A DNA stretch of 64,000 nt from an uncultured Aquimarina sp. (GCA_947499005.1 CANMML010000006.1:94116-158115); one strand, 5' to 3'. Positions 35,617-45,993 are shown, counted from the stretch's first letter. Translations and numbers: made by a program. The notes: generated by a model from the letters alone, not told the origin.

Positions 35617-38600
35617 ATGTCATCAAACAAGAAATACTGGAAAAGTGTTGAGGAGCTGAAAGGTAGCTCTGTTGTTGAGACGCTAAGGCAAAACGAGTTT
35701 TCTGAGGATATACCAGTAGATGGTTTCTTGGAAGATGAGTCGTCGCTAGAGAATTCATCAACATCACGTAGAGATTTCTTAAAATATGTCGGGTTCAGTA
35801 CTGCAGCTGCTACATTAGCTGCTTGTGAAGGGCCTGTTGTAAAATCAATACCATATGTAGTGCAGCCAGAACAAATTGTTCCTGGTGTAGCAAACTACTA
35901 TGCAACGACAATTGCAGATGGTTTTGATGTTGCGAATATCTTAATTAAAACTCGTGAAGGTCGTCCAATTAAAGTGGAGAGTAATAAGTTAGCTGGGGCT
36001 ACAGGCGGAGCAAATGCTCGTGTGCATGCTTCGGTACTTTCTTTATATGATACTTCACGTTTAAAAGCGCCACAAATTAAAGGGAAGTCGGTTTCTTGGA
36101 GTCAGTTTGATGCTGAACTAGGGAAACGTTTAGCTTCGGTTTCTGGAGATATTGTATTGCTTACGCAAAGCATTTCTAGTCCTTCGACAAATAAGTTGAT
36201 TGCAGAATTTGCTGAAAAATTTCCAAATGTAAAACAAGTTGCTTACGATGCTATTTCTCAAACAGCAGCATTAGATGCTTTCGAGCAAGCTTATGGTGTT
36301 AGAAGTTTAGCTGGATATGATTTCGGAAAAGCAGATACTATAGTAAGTGTTGGTGCAGATTTCTTAGGAGATTGGCAAGGTGGTGGCTATGATGCTGCTT
36401 ATGCTAAAGGAAGAGTGCCAGAGTATGGTAAGATGTCGCGCCACATTCAGTTTGAGTCTAATATGACTTTATCTGGTGCTGCTGCTGATAAGCGTGTAGC
36501 TGCAAATCCTTCAGAATTGAAACAAGTATTACTTGGTTTGTATTCTGAAATTACAGGAAAAGGAGCTTCTGTTAACTTATCTGATAAATTGAAAAAAGTA
36601 GTTACCACTGCTGCTGCTGAAGTGAAAGCTGCAGGAAGTAATGCAGTTGTTGTAACTGGAATTCAAGATAAAGATGCGCAGTTGATTGCATTAGCAATTA
36701 ATGATGCATTACATAGTAAGGCATTTAATCCATCTGAGCCTAAATTGGCATTCCAAGGTGATGCTGCTAAGGTGAATGCTTTAGTGGGAGATTTAAATGC
36801 AGGTAAAGTAGGTGCTTTATTTACAGTAGGTGTAAATCCTGCATATAGTTTGCCAAATGCTCAAGCTTTTGTTGCTGGTCTTAAAAAGGTAGATGTAGTA
36901 GTTTCTTTTGCTTCTACTCCAGATGAGACAGCTTCAGTAAGTGAGTTTGTAGCAACTACACCTCATTATTTAGAGTCTTGGGGAGATGTAGAAATTACTA
37001 AAGGGAAGTTTGGTTTAGTACAACCAACGATCCGTCCTTTATTCGATACACGTCAATTTGAAGATACATTATTAAGTCTTTTAGGAAATAATGTTTCTTT
37101 CGATAAATACATGAAAAATGTTTGGAATACTTCGATCTTAGGAGGGAAGTCTTTCAATCAAGCATTGCATGATGGTTTCTTTGCTACAGGAGAAAAAGTA
37201 GCAGCTGCGCCATCATTTAGTATTAATACTTCTAATCTTTCAGGTAAAGCGAATGGTCTAGAGTTAGTATTGTATACTAAAACAGGAATGGGAGATGGCC
37301 AACAGGCGAATAACCCATGGTTGCAAGAATTTCCAGATCCAATTACAAGAACATCTTGGGATAACTATTTGTTAGTTTCTAAAGCAGATGCTGAAGCATT
37401 AGGTTTAGAGAATTGGAATGTTGCTAACGGTGCATTGAACGGTAGTGTTGTTAATGTAAAAGTGGGTAACGTAACTGTTGAAAATGTAGGAGTATATATC
37501 CAACCAGGGCAAGCAAAAGGTGCTGTAGCATTAGCTTTAGGGTACGGTCGTACTGCTGGTTTAAAAGAAGAAATGCAAGTTGGGGTTAATGCATATGCAT
37601 TATATCAAAACTTCAATAACGTTCAAAAAGTTAGTGTAGAGAAAGTTTCTGGAGTACATGAGTTTGCTTGTGTGCAGTTGCAGAAAACACTAATGGGGCG
37701 TGGAGATATCGTTAAGGAAACTACCTTAGAGATCTTCAATACAAAAGATAGAGATTATTACAACGAAATTCCTAAGGTCTCTTTAGATCATGAGGAAATT
37801 CCTGTGACTTCTCCAGATGCTGATTTGTGGGATGAGTTTGATCGTTCAATTGGGCATCACTTTAACCTATCTATAGATTTAAATGCTTGTACAGGATGTG
37901 GAGCTTGTGTGATTGCATGTCATGCAGAAAACAATGTTCCTGTTGTAGGTAAAGTGGAAGTGCGTAAGTCACGTGATATGCACTGGTTGCGTATCGATAG
38001 ATATTATTCTTCAGAGGAAACTTTCGAAGGAGATAATAAAGTGAAAGATGATGCTGATGGTTTAGGTTTAGGTAGCTATTTATTTGGTGATAGAGAAGAT
38101 GATGGTTCGTTGTCTACTTTTGATAGATTAGAAGATCCATCAGAAAATCCTCAAGTAGCATTCCAGCCAGTAATGTGTCAGCACTGTAACCATGCTCCTT
38201 GTGAGACGGTATGTCCAGTAGCTGCAACTTCACATGGTCGCCAAGGTCAAAACCATATGGCATACAACCGTTGTGTAGGTACTCGTTACTGTGCAAACAA
38301 CTGTCCTTACAAAGTGCGTCGTTTCAACTGGTTCTTATATAATGGAAATGATGATTTCGATTATCATATGAACAACGATTTAGGTCGTATGGTTGTAAAT
38401 CCAGATGTTACAGTACGTTCTCGTGGAGTGATGGAGAAATGTTCTATGTGTATGCAAATGACACAGAAAACAATCTTAGATGCAAAACGTGACGGACGTG
38501 TAATTAAAGATGGTGAATTCCAGACTGCTTGTTCTAATGCATGTACTACAGGAGCTATGACTTTTGGAGATATCAATGACAAGGAAAGTGACGTTGCTAA

Positions 38601-38700
38601 AACACTAGAAGGGGATCGTATGTACCACTTACTGGAGCACGTAGGAACAAAACCAAATGTGCAGTACCAAGTAAAGGTACGTAACACGAAAGAAGCTTAA
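35617..38700 (+). CDS. actB: Alternative complex III subunit ActB, iron-sulfur molybdopterin-like protein
   Basis: The 1027-residue protein fuses a molybdopterin oxidoreductase-like half to a ferredoxin-like half. A twin-arginine-type signal (SRRDFLKYVGF, Arg51-Arg52) ends at Cys70 (LAAC). It contains four cysteine clusters: CTGCGACVIAC, CQHCNHAPCETVCP, CVGTRYCANNCP and CSMCMQMT with CSNACTTGA. In known alternative complex III the molybdopterin half carries no cofactor and the clusters carry electrons to ActA. The protein should face the periplasm. The length is normal for fused ActB. Confidence 0.93.
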   Translation: MSSNKKYWKSVEELKGSSVVETLRQNEFSEDIPVDGFLEDESSLENSSTSRRDFLKYVGFSTAAATLAACEGPVVKSIPYVVQPEQIVPGVANYYATTIADGFDVANILIKTREGRPIKVESNKLAGATGGANARVHASVLSLYDTSRLKAPQIKGKSVSWSQFDAELGKRLASVSGDIVLLTQSISSPSTNKLIAEFAEKFPNVKQVAYDAISQTAALDAFEQAYGVRSLAGYDFGKADTIVSVGADFLGDWQGGGYDAAYAKGRVPEYGKMSRHIQFESNMTLSGAAADKRVAANPSELKQVLLGLYSEITGKGASVNLSDKLKKVVTTAAAEVKAAGSNAVVVTGIQDKDAQLIALAINDALHSKAFNPSEPKLAFQGDAAKVNALVGDLNAGKVGALFTVGVNPAYSLPNAQAFVAGLKKVDVVVSFASTPDETASVSEFVATTPHYLESWGDVEITKGKFGLVQPTIRPLFDTRQFEDTLLSLLGNNVSFDKYMKNVWNTSILGGKSFNQALHDGFFATGEKVAAAPSFSINTSNLSGKANGLELVLYTKTGMGDGQQANNPWLQEFPDPITRTSWDNYLLVSKADAEALGLENWNVANGALNGSVVNVKVGNVTVENVGVYIQPGQAKGAVALALGYGRTAGLKEEMQVGVNAYALYQNFNNVQKVSVEKVSGVHEFACVQLQKTLMGRGDIVKETTLEIFNTKDRDYYNEIPKVSLDHEEIPVTSPDADLWDEFDRSIGHHFNLSIDLNACTGCGACVIACHAENNVPVVGKVEVRKSRDMHWLRIDRYYSSEETFEGDNKVKDDADGLGLGSYLFGDREDDGSLSTFDRLEDPSENPQVAFQPVMCQHCNHAPCETVCPVAATSHGRQGQNHMAYNRCVGTRYCANNCPYKVRRFNWFLYNGNDDFDYHMNNDLGRMVVNPDVTVRSRGVMEKCSMCMQMTQKTILDAKRDGRVIKDGEFQTACSNACTTGAMTFGDINDKESDVAKTLEGDRMYHLLEHVGTKPNVQYQVKVRNTKEA

Positions 38701-38729
38701 TTAATAAAGAGTTAAATCAAGAATAAATT

Positions 38730-40178
38730 ATGTCTCATTACGAAGCACCCATAAGAAGACCTCTTGTAACAGGTGATAAGTCTTACCACGACGTAACACT
38801 TGACGTGGTAGCACCTGTAGAAGGTAGAGCAAATAAACAGTGGTGGATTGTTTTTGGAATCGCATTAGCTGCATTTGCATGGGGATTAGGATGTATTACT
38901 TATACTATTGTAAATGGTATTGGTAGCTGGGGATTAAATAAAACTGTAGGATGGGCGTGGGATATCACGAACTTCGTATGGTGGGTAGGTATCGGTCACG
39001 CAGGTACTTTGATCTCAGCAGTACTATTATTATTCCGTCAGAAATGGCGTATGGCAATTAACCGTTCTGCAGAGGCGATGACTATCTTCTCCGTAGTACA
39101 AGCGGGATTATTCCCTATCATTCACATGGGACGTCCATGGTTAGCATATTGGGTATTACCTATTCCTAACCAATTTGGATCACTATGGGTAAACTTTAAT
39201 TCGCCGCTACTTTGGGATGTATTCGCAATCTCTACGTATTTATCGGTTTCATTAGTTTTCTGGTGGACTGGTTTATTACCTGATTTTGCAATGATCCGTG
39301 ACCGTGCAGTGACACCATTTACAAAAAAGATTTACGGAATCTTATCATTTGGATGGTCTGGTAGAGCAAAAGACTGGCAACGTTTTGAAGAAGTATCTTT
39401 AGTGTTAGCAGGTTTAGCAACACCATTAGTACTTTCTGTACATACGATCGTATCTTTTGACTTTGCAACTTCGGTAATTCCTGGATGGCATACGACAATT
39501 TTCCCTCCTTATTTCGTAGCAGGGGCGATTTTCTCAGGATTCGCAATGGTAAACACTTTATTAATCATTATGCGTAAGGTGTGTAATATGGAAAACTATA
39601 TTACGTTACAACATATCGAATTAATGAACTTAGTAATCATGATTACAGGTTCTATCGTTGGGGTAGCCTATATTACCGAGCTGTTCGTAGCATGGTACTC
39701 AGGTGTAGAATACGAACAATATGCATTCTTAAATCGTGCAACAGGTCCTTACTGGTGGGCATACTGGGCGATGATGACATGTAACGTGTTCTCTCCACAG
39801 TTTATGTGGTTCCCAAAATTAAGAAGAAGTATCATGTTCTCTTTCTTTATCTCGATTGTAGTAAACATAGGTATGTGGTTCGAGCGTTTTGTAATTATTG
39901 TAACATCGTTACACCGTGATTACTTACCATCATCATGGACGATGTTCTCACCTACATTTGTTGATATAGGGATTTACATTGGTACTATCGGATTCTTCTT
40001 TGTATTGTTCTTATTGTATGCGCGTAGCTTTCCAGTAATTGCACAAGCAGAAGTAAAATCGATTTTAAAGTCTTCAGGAGAGAAGTATAAGAAACTTCGC
40101 GAAGCTGGGAAACCAACTTATGAAAAAGCTGAAGGTATTGTTGAACTATTAGGTGACAGTCACGACGACCACCATTAA
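38730..40178 (+). CDS. actC: Alternative complex III subunit ActC, NrfD-type quinol-binding membrane protein
   Basis: The 482-residue protein is a NrfD/PsrC-family membrane protein with about ten helices, including FVWWVGIGHAGTLISAVLLL and HMGRPWLAYWVLP, which carry the conserved quinol-site residues. In alternative complex III, ActC and ActF form the membrane quinol oxidation part. It follows actB by 29 bases. It ends in a charged, His/Asp-rich tail (DSHDDHH). Size and order match the family. Confidence 0.93.
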   Translation: MSHYEAPIRRPLVTGDKSYHDVTLDVVAPVEGRANKQWWIVFGIALAAFAWGLGCITYTIVNGIGSWGLNKTVGWAWDITNFVWWVGIGHAGTLISAVLLLFRQKWRMAINRSAEAMTIFSVVQAGLFPIIHMGRPWLAYWVLPIPNQFGSLWVNFNSPLLWDVFAISTYLSVSLVFWWTGLLPDFAMIRDRAVTPFTKKIYGILSFGWSGRAKDWQRFEEVSLVLAGLATPLVLSVHTIVSFDFATSVIPGWHTTIFPPYFVAGAIFSGFAMVNTLLIIMRKVCNMENYITLQHIELMNLVIMITGSIVGVAYITELFVAWYSGVEYEQYAFLNRATGPYWWAYWAMMTCNVFSPQFMWFPKLRRSIMFSFFISIVVNIGMWFERFVIIVTSLHRDYLPSSWTMFSPTFVDIGIYIGTIGFFFVLFLLYARSFPVIAQAEVKSILKSSGEKYKKLREAGKPTYEKAEGIVELLGDSHDDHH

Positions 40179-40197
40179 TATATAAATTAAGTATTGT

Positions 40198-40722
40198 ATG
40201 GCTTCAAAAGTTGCTCATGCTTATTACCTTGATGACGAGGTTTTAATGGACGCTGTAAAAGCGTGTAATGTTAAGCACTACCACATTGAAGAGGTGTATA
40301 CACCTTTCCCAGTGCATGGTCTAGATAAATTAATGGGATTACCACATACACGTTTGGCAATTTGTGCCTTTTTATACGGGTTAATTGGTTTGACAGTGGC
40401 TGTAACGATGATGAACTACATCATGATCGAAGACTGGCCTCAGAATATTGGAGGGAAACCAAGTTTTAGTTTCTTAGAAAATATGCCTGCATTCGTGCCA
40501 ATTATGTTCGAATTAACGGTATTCTTTGCAGCTCACTTAATGGTTATTACTTTTTATATGAGAAGTAAATTATGGCCTTTTAAGAAAGCTGAAAATCCTA
40601 ATGAAAGAACTACAGATGATTTATTCTGTATCGAATTAGATGCCTCTACAGCAGGAGAAGAAGAGTTAACATCTTTCTTTAAAGCTACAGGTGCAGTTGA
40701 AATTAATTTTAAAAACAACTAA
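40198..40722 (+). CDS. actD: Alternative complex III subunit ActD (DUF3341)
   Basis: The 174-residue protein has the DUF3341 pattern: an N-terminal soluble part (YHIEEVYTPFPVHGLDKLMG) followed by two membrane helices (FLYGLIGLTVAVTMMNYIM and IMFELTVFFAAHLMVITFY). ActD is a structural subunit of the complex and carries no known cofactor. It lies 19 bases after actC and ends four bases before actE. Confidence 0.92.
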   Translation: MASKVAHAYYLDDEVLMDAVKACNVKHYHIEEVYTPFPVHGLDKLMGLPHTRLAICAFLYGLIGLTVAVTMMNYIMIEDWPQNIGGKPSFSFLENMPAFVPIMFELTVFFAAHLMVITFYMRSKLWPFKKAENPNERTTDDLFCIELDASTAGEEELTSFFKATGAVEINFKNN

Positions 40723-40726
40723 GTCG

Positions 40727-41575
40727 ATGAAAGCAGTTTTTAAAATAGCATTATTAGCTACTGCAGTAGCGATAGTTTCTTGTAAAAATGACAAGAAGCC
40801 TAATTATCAGTATTTCCCGAACATGTACGAGTCAGGTGGTTACGAAGCGTATAGTTCTCACGATAATGAGATCTTTGCAGATAATCACACTTCTGAAGCT
40901 TTAACTCCTGTAGAAGGAACAGTAAGTAGAGGATGGTTACCATACGATTATGAAAATAACCGTGAAGGGTATTTAGCTGCAAAAGAAGGCTTGAAAAATC
41001 CACTTCCATATACAGTTGAAAATGCTGAAAAAGGAAAAGCATTATATGATATTTATTGTGCGATTTGCCATGGAGGAAAAGGAAACGGTAAAGGAACTTT
41101 AGTAAAGCGCGAAAAGATATTAGGGGTGCCTAGTTATGATGATGCTGGACGTGCTATTACAGAAGGAAGTATTTACCATGTAATGTATTACGGAATCAAT
41201 TCTATGGGATCGTATGCAGCACAAACTACTACCGAAGAGCGTTGGTTAATTGCTCAATATGTAGAGCAATTAAAAGCTAAGCTTCAAGGGACTTTTCCAA
41301 GAATAGATAATATTAAAGATGCAGAAAGCAATGAAGTGTATCTTTTCGGAGCGAATAACTCTCATGGAGTAAACGCTACTTATGCTGCAGATTCGCATCA
41401 TGATGGTGGATCTGAATCTCACGGTTTAGAAGTTGAATTTGATGAACACGGAAATCCTATTCAGCACAAGTTAGAGCAGGTTGAAAGTACAATTCACAGT
41501 GTGAAAGAGAAAAGTGGAAAGCCATTGATTGGAGGAAAATCTCATCACTCACACAAAGAAGCAGGACTAAAATAA
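40727..41575 (+). CDS. actE: Alternative complex III subunit ActE, monoheme cytochrome c lipoprotein
   Basis: The start is the ATG at 40727, because it gives a lipoprotein signal (LATAVAIVSCKND, Cys18) and avoids overlap with actD. An ATG-less or earlier start would add a short, non-signal tail. One heme motif, CAICH, lies near residue 108 with the later axial Met region (YGINSMGSY). The C-terminus has a long, His-rich, charged extension (HHDGGSESHG, then KSHHSHKEAG), longer than a minimal cytochrome c. It passes electrons together with ActA toward cytochrome oxidase. Confidence 0.9.
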   Translation: MKAVFKIALLATAVAIVSCKNDKKPNYQYFPNMYESGGYEAYSSHDNEIFADNHTSEALTPVEGTVSRGWLPYDYENNREGYLAAKEGLKNPLPYTVENAEKGKALYDIYCAICHGGKGNGKGTLVKREKILGVPSYDDAGRAITEGSIYHVMYYGINSMGSYAAQTTTEERWLIAQYVEQLKAKLQGTFPRIDNIKDAESNEVYLFGANNSHGVNATYAADSHHDGGSESHGLEVEFDEHGNPIQHKLEQVESTIHSVKEKSGKPLIGGKSHHSHKEAGLK

Positions 41576-41597
41576 ATACGAACTCTGGTTTTAAGTT

Positions 41598-43007
41598 ATG
41601 AATACATTTACAAATAATATCAAGATATTACCTATCGTACTAATGGCATTAGGGCTAATTGGTATGGCCATTGGTTTTTCAAGTGCACCAGGTTCGATAG
41701 AAGAAGTAGAACAAATATTGGCTAGCCAGCATCATGGAGGACATGGTGAAGGTCATGCTACAGAAAGTCACGATACTCATGCAGCGCCAGCTCAACATGA
41801 TGCACATGCTGAACAAGGGCATGGACATGAAGCTCATGGTACTGAGACTCATGGAAAAAGTCATGATACTCATGGTGAAGATGCTCATGGAGCACATGAA
41901 AAGCATTTAAAACATGTATTACACCAATTACAGAATAAGCCTTGGGCAGCGTTATATGTTGCAGCATTCTTTTTCTTTATGATTTCATTAGGAGTGTTGG
42001 TTTTTTATGCAATTCAGTTTGCAGCACAAGCAGGTTGGTCTCCATTGTTATTTAGAGTAATGGAAGCAATTACAGCTTATTTATTACCTGGTGGAATTAT
42101 AGTATTTGTCCTTTTGGCTTTATCAGGTTTCCATATCAACCACTTATTCGTTTGGATGGATCCAGAAGTAGTAGCTCATGATGAATTACTACAAGGTAAG
42201 ACAGGATGGTTAAATGTACCTTTCTTCTTAATTCGTGCAGCTTTATATTTAACAGCTTGGAATGTATATAGACATTTTGCAATTAAATTTTCTAAGAAGC
42301 AGGACGAAGAGCCTACAGGAAATGTATGGTACAAGAAAAGTTTCAAAGCAGCTGCGGTATTCTTAGTAGTATTTATTTACTCAGAATCAATGATGTCTTG
42401 GGACTGGATCATGAGTTTCGATCCACACTGGTTTAGTACACTATTTGGATGGTATGTTTTTGCTTCTATGTTTGTAAGCGGAATTACTGTGATTGCATTA
42501 GTGACAGTTTACTTAAAGTCTAAAGGATATTTAGCAAAAGTGAACAATAGTCATATCCATGACTTAGCTAAATTTATGTTTGGGATCAGCATCTTTTGGA
42601 CATACTTATGGTTCTCACAATTTATGTTGATCTGGTATTCAGATATTCCAGAAGAGGTTACTTACTTCGTACAGCGTATTAATGATTATACATTACCATT
42701 CTTTGGTATGGTAGCATTGAATTTGATTTTCCCATTATTGGTATTAATGAATTCAGACTTTAAACGTATCAACTGGATTATTATATTGGTTGGTATTGTA
42801 ATCTTAGTGGGTCACTACATTGATATCTTTAACATGGTTATGCCAGCAACTGTTGGAGGATCATGGTCAATAGGATTGCCTGAAATTAGTGCAGTATTGT
42901 TCTTCTTAGGATTATTCATTTTTGTAGTATTCAGAGCACTTACTAAAGGAGAATTAGAACCATCAGGGAACCCTTACTTAGAAGAAAGTAAGCATTACCA
43001 TTATTAA
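41598..43007 (+). CDS. actF: Alternative complex III subunit ActF with His-rich N-terminal segment
   Basis: The 469-residue membrane protein is the second NrfD-like subunit of the complex. It has about ten helices, including YSESMMSWDWIMSFDPHWF and NVPFFLIRAALYLTAW. Between the first helix (residues 9-27) and the second (about 115) it has a segment with 19 histidines in residues 45-109 (41730-41924), built from HG, HD and HE units. Such segments often bind Zn, Cu or Ni. The role here is unknown; copper handling near the downstream oxidase is possible. Confidence 0.92.
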   Translation: MNTFTNNIKILPIVLMALGLIGMAIGFSSAPGSIEEVEQILASQHHGGHGEGHATESHDTHAAPAQHDAHAEQGHGHEAHGTETHGKSHDTHGEDAHGAHEKHLKHVLHQLQNKPWAALYVAAFFFFMISLGVLVFYAIQFAAQAGWSPLLFRVMEAITAYLLPGGIIVFVLLALSGFHINHLFVWMDPEVVAHDELLQGKTGWLNVPFFLIRAALYLTAWNVYRHFAIKFSKKQDEEPTGNVWYKKSFKAAAVFLVVFIYSESMMSWDWIMSFDPHWFSTLFGWYVFASMFVSGITVIALVTVYLKSKGYLAKVNNSHIHDLAKFMFGISIFWTYLWFSQFMLIWYSDIPEEVTYFVQRINDYTLPFFGMVALNLIFPLLVLMNSDFKRINWIIILVGIVILVGHYIDIFNMVMPATVGGSWSIGLPEISAVLFFLGLFIFVVFRALTKGELEPSGNPYLEESKHYHY

Positions 43008-43043
43008 TAAAAGAAGTATTTAATTATTATAAGATAGCGAACA

Positions 43044-44102
43044 ATGACGATATTTTTAATCTTACTAATAGTAGCACTTTTGGGAGTTTCTATTTGGCAA
43101 CTTTCTAAGATATTCCAACTTTCTCAAGGAAATGCTGATACTTCTCAAATTGCTAATGATAAAGATAACAGTACACAAGCTAAATTAATGTTAGCTTTTA
43201 TAATCTTCCTTTACGGGTTGACGGCGTATTGTTTTATCAATTATTACTCATATTTCTTACCAGAGACAGCTTCAGAGCATGGTAAAGACTATGATATCTT
43301 AATGAAGATCTCTGTAGTGTTAATCATGTTTGTACAGATGATTACACAGTTCTTATTACACTTCTTTGCGTATAAATACAGAGGTAAAAAAGGTAATAAG
43401 GCTTTATTCTTTGCAGACAGTCATACATTAGAATTAATCTGGACAGGTATTCCAATTATCACTTTAGCAGGTTTAATTATCTATGGTTTATACACATGGG
43501 TAGATATCATGCATATTGATGAAGAAGAGGATGCAATGGTGGTAGAATTATATGCATACCAATTTGCATGGAGAGCTAGATATTCTGGAGCTGATAATGA
43601 ATTAGGAAAAGCTAATGTTCGTTTTATCGAAGGAGTAAACACATTAGGGGTAGATGAATCTGATGCGTATGCAATGGATGATATTATAACTAATGAGTTG
43701 CATTTACCAGTAAACAAGAAAGTGATTTTCAAATTGCGTTCACAAGATGTATTGCATTCTGCATACATGCCATTCTTTAGAGCACAAATGAATGTTGTTC
43801 CTGGTATGATTACAGAATTCTCATATACACCAATAAAAACTACTGAGGATATGCGTCAGACAGATTTTATGGTAGAAAAGGTAGCGACGATAAACGATAT
43901 TCGTAAAGAGAATAGCAAGAAATTAGTTGCTAAAGGAGAAGAGGCTTTAGAGCCATACGAATTCGATTACTATCTATTATGTAATAAGATTTGTGGTGCT
44001 TCTCACTACAATATGCAGATGAAAATTGTTGTAGAATCTGAAGAAGATTTTAACAATTGGTTAGCGGAACAAAAGACTTTCAGACAAGTTGTGTCTAAAT
44101 AA
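43044..44102 (+). CDS. coxB: Cytochrome c oxidase subunit II
   Basis: The 352-residue subunit holds the CuA centre that accepts electrons from cytochrome c. The motif CNKICGASHYNM supplies two Cys, a His and a Met ligand, and another His is in SQDVLHSAYM. Three hydrophobic segments occur in the first 150 residues, more than the usual two; family members in this phylum often have an extra N-terminal helix. It lies 36 bases after actF, so the oxidase is co-transcribed with alternative complex III. Confidence 0.93.
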   Translation: MTIFLILLIVALLGVSIWQLSKIFQLSQGNADTSQIANDKDNSTQAKLMLAFIIFLYGLTAYCFINYYSYFLPETASEHGKDYDILMKISVVLIMFVQMITQFLLHFFAYKYRGKKGNKALFFADSHTLELIWTGIPIITLAGLIIYGLYTWVDIMHIDEEEDAMVVELYAYQFAWRARYSGADNELGKANVRFIEGVNTLGVDESDAYAMDDIITNELHLPVNKKVIFKLRSQDVLHSAYMPFFRAQMNVVPGMITEFSYTPIKTTEDMRQTDFMVEKVATINDIRKENSKKLVAKGEEALEPYEFDYYLLCNKICGASHYNMQMKIVVESEEDFNNWLAEQKTFRQVVSK

Positions 44103-44134
44103 TATTTGATAACTTTAGTTTAAAAGAAAAGAAC

Positions 44135-45922
44135 ATGTCAGCAGATCACGGACACCACCATAAGGAAACGTTTATCACTAAATACATTTTTAGTGAGGAT
44201 CATAAGATGATATCTAAGCAGTATTTAGTTACTGGTTTATTAATGGGTATTATTGGTATTGCAATGTCATTGCTTTTTAGAATGCAAATTGCATGGCCAG
44301 AACAGTCATTCGAAATTTTTGAAGTATTATTAGGAAAATGGGCTCCAGAAGGAGTAATGGATCCTAATGTATATTTAGCGTTAGTTACTATTCACGGTAC
44401 TATCATGGTATTCTTTGTATTAACAGCAGGGTTATCAGGTACATTTAGTAACTTATTAATTCCATTGCAGATTGGAGCACGTGATATGGCTTCAGGATTT
44501 ATGAACATGGTTTCTTACTGGTTATTCTTTTTGAGTTCAGTAATCATGGTATTCTCTTTATTTGTTGAAGCTGGACCAGCTGCTGCAGGTTGGACAATTT
44601 ATCCTCCATTAAGTGCATTACCACAAGCAATGCCAGGTTCTGGATTAGGGATGACTTTATGGTTAGTATCTATGGCTATATTCATTGCTTCTTCATTATT
44701 AGGTTCTTTGAATTACGTTGTAACAGTAATTAACTTAAGAACAAAAGGGATGTCAATGACTCGTTTACCATTAACGATTTGGGCATTCTTTATTACTGCT
44801 GTAATTGGGGTAGTTTCTTTCCCAGTATTATTATCAGCAGCTTTATTACTGATCATGGATAGAAGTTTTGGAACTTCATTCTACTTAAGTGATATATTCA
44901 TCCAAGGAGAAGTATTACACAACCAAGGAGGTTCGCCTGTATTATTCGAACACTTATTTTGGTTCTTAGGTCACCCAGAGGTATATATCGTATTATTACC
45001 AGCATTAGGAATCACTTCAGAGATTATCGCTACGAATTCTCGTAAGCCAATCTTTGGATACCGTGCCATGGTAGGATCAATTATTGCAATTGCATTTTTA
45101 TCTACAATTGTATGGGGTCACCATATGTTCGTATCAGGTATGAATCCATTCTTAGGATCTGTATTTACATTTACAACATTATTGATTGCGATTCCATCAG
45201 CAGTAAAGTCGTTTAACTACATTACAACACTTTGGAAAGGTAATTTACAGCTTAACCCAGGAATGTTATTTTCTATTGGATTAGTATCAACATTCATTAC
45301 AGGGGGATTAACAGGAATTATCTTAGGAGATAGTACATTAGATATTAACGTTCATGATACATATTTCGTAGTGGCTCACTTCCACTTAGTAATGGGTATC
45401 TCTGCATTATACGGGTTATTTGCTGGTGTGTACCACTGGTTCCCAAAAATGTATGGTAAAATGTTGAACAAAAACTTGGGATATGCACACTTCTGGATTA
45501 CTGCAGTTGGAGCATACGGAGTTTTCTTCCCAATGCACTTTGTAGGGATGGCAGGTTTACCACGTCGTTATTATACATATACAAATTTCCCATACTTCGA
45601 TGATTTAGCGGATACAAACGTATTGATTACTGTATTTGCTTTAATCACTGCAGGGGCTCAATTGATTTTCTTATATAACTTCATACATTCGATGTTTTAT
45701 GGTAAGAAGGCAGAGCAAAACCCTTGGAAGTCTAATACATTAGAGTGGACTACACCAGTAGAACATATTCATGGAAACTGGCCTGGTGAATTACCAACTG
45801 TTTATCGTTGGGCTTATGATTATAGCAAGACTAAAGAAAATGGAGAATATGTAATCGAAGGTCAAGATTACACACCACAAACTACTCCTCTTCAAGAAGG
45901 AGAAGAAGACTTAACACACTAA
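44135..45922 (+). CDS. coxA: Cytochrome c oxidase subunit I (heme-copper oxidase)
   Basis: The 595-residue subunit holds heme a and the heme a3-CuB centre that reduces O2. Ligands are visible: His in TIHGTIMVFF, the CuB His and cross-linked Tyr in GHPEVYIVLLP, the His pair in WGHHMFVSGM, and the two axial His in VAHFHLVMG. It has about 12 helices. It closes the operon before a clear terminator. No subunit III or assembly gene follows here, so those must be encoded elsewhere. Confidence 0.95.
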   Translation: MSADHGHHHKETFITKYIFSEDHKMISKQYLVTGLLMGIIGIAMSLLFRMQIAWPEQSFEIFEVLLGKWAPEGVMDPNVYLALVTIHGTIMVFFVLTAGLSGTFSNLLIPLQIGARDMASGFMNMVSYWLFFLSSVIMVFSLFVEAGPAAAGWTIYPPLSALPQAMPGSGLGMTLWLVSMAIFIASSLLGSLNYVVTVINLRTKGMSMTRLPLTIWAFFITAVIGVVSFPVLLSAALLLIMDRSFGTSFYLSDIFIQGEVLHNQGGSPVLFEHLFWFLGHPEVYIVLLPALGITSEIIATNSRKPIFGYRAMVGSIIAIAFLSTIVWGHHMFVSGMNPFLGSVFTFTTLLIAIPSAVKSFNYITTLWKGNLQLNPGMLFSIGLVSTFITGGLTGIILGDSTLDINVHDTYFVVAHFHLVMGISALYGLFAGVYHWFPKMYGKMLNKNLGYAHFWITAVGAYGVFFPMHFVGMAGLPRRYYTYTNFPYFDDLADTNVLITVFALITAGAQLIFLYNFIHSMFYGKKAEQNPWKSNTLEWTTPVEHIHGNWPGELPTVYRWAYDYSKTKENGEYVIEGQDYTPQTTPLQEGEEDLTH

Positions 45923-45952
45923 TTTTAGTCTCTGACTAAACTATTATATACT

Positions 45953-45980
45953 AAGCCCTCTATTGAGGGCTTTTTTATTT
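45953..45980 (+). terminator. Rho-independent terminator after coxA
   Basis: AAGCCCTC (45953-45960) and GAGGGCTT (45965-45972) form an 8-bp stem around TATT, followed by a T run. Confidence 0.88.
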
Positions 45981-45993
45981 TATACGATAGTCA

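Noticed and set aside
35617..38700. A true molybdenum enzyme
   Set aside because: The gene order and fused Fe-S half identify ActB of alternative complex III, in which the molybdopterin-like half is known to lack the cofactor.
41679..41967. His- and Met-rich minus-strand frames opposite actF
   Set aside because: They mirror the repetitive His codons of actF (CAT read as ATG) and have no start context or family match.
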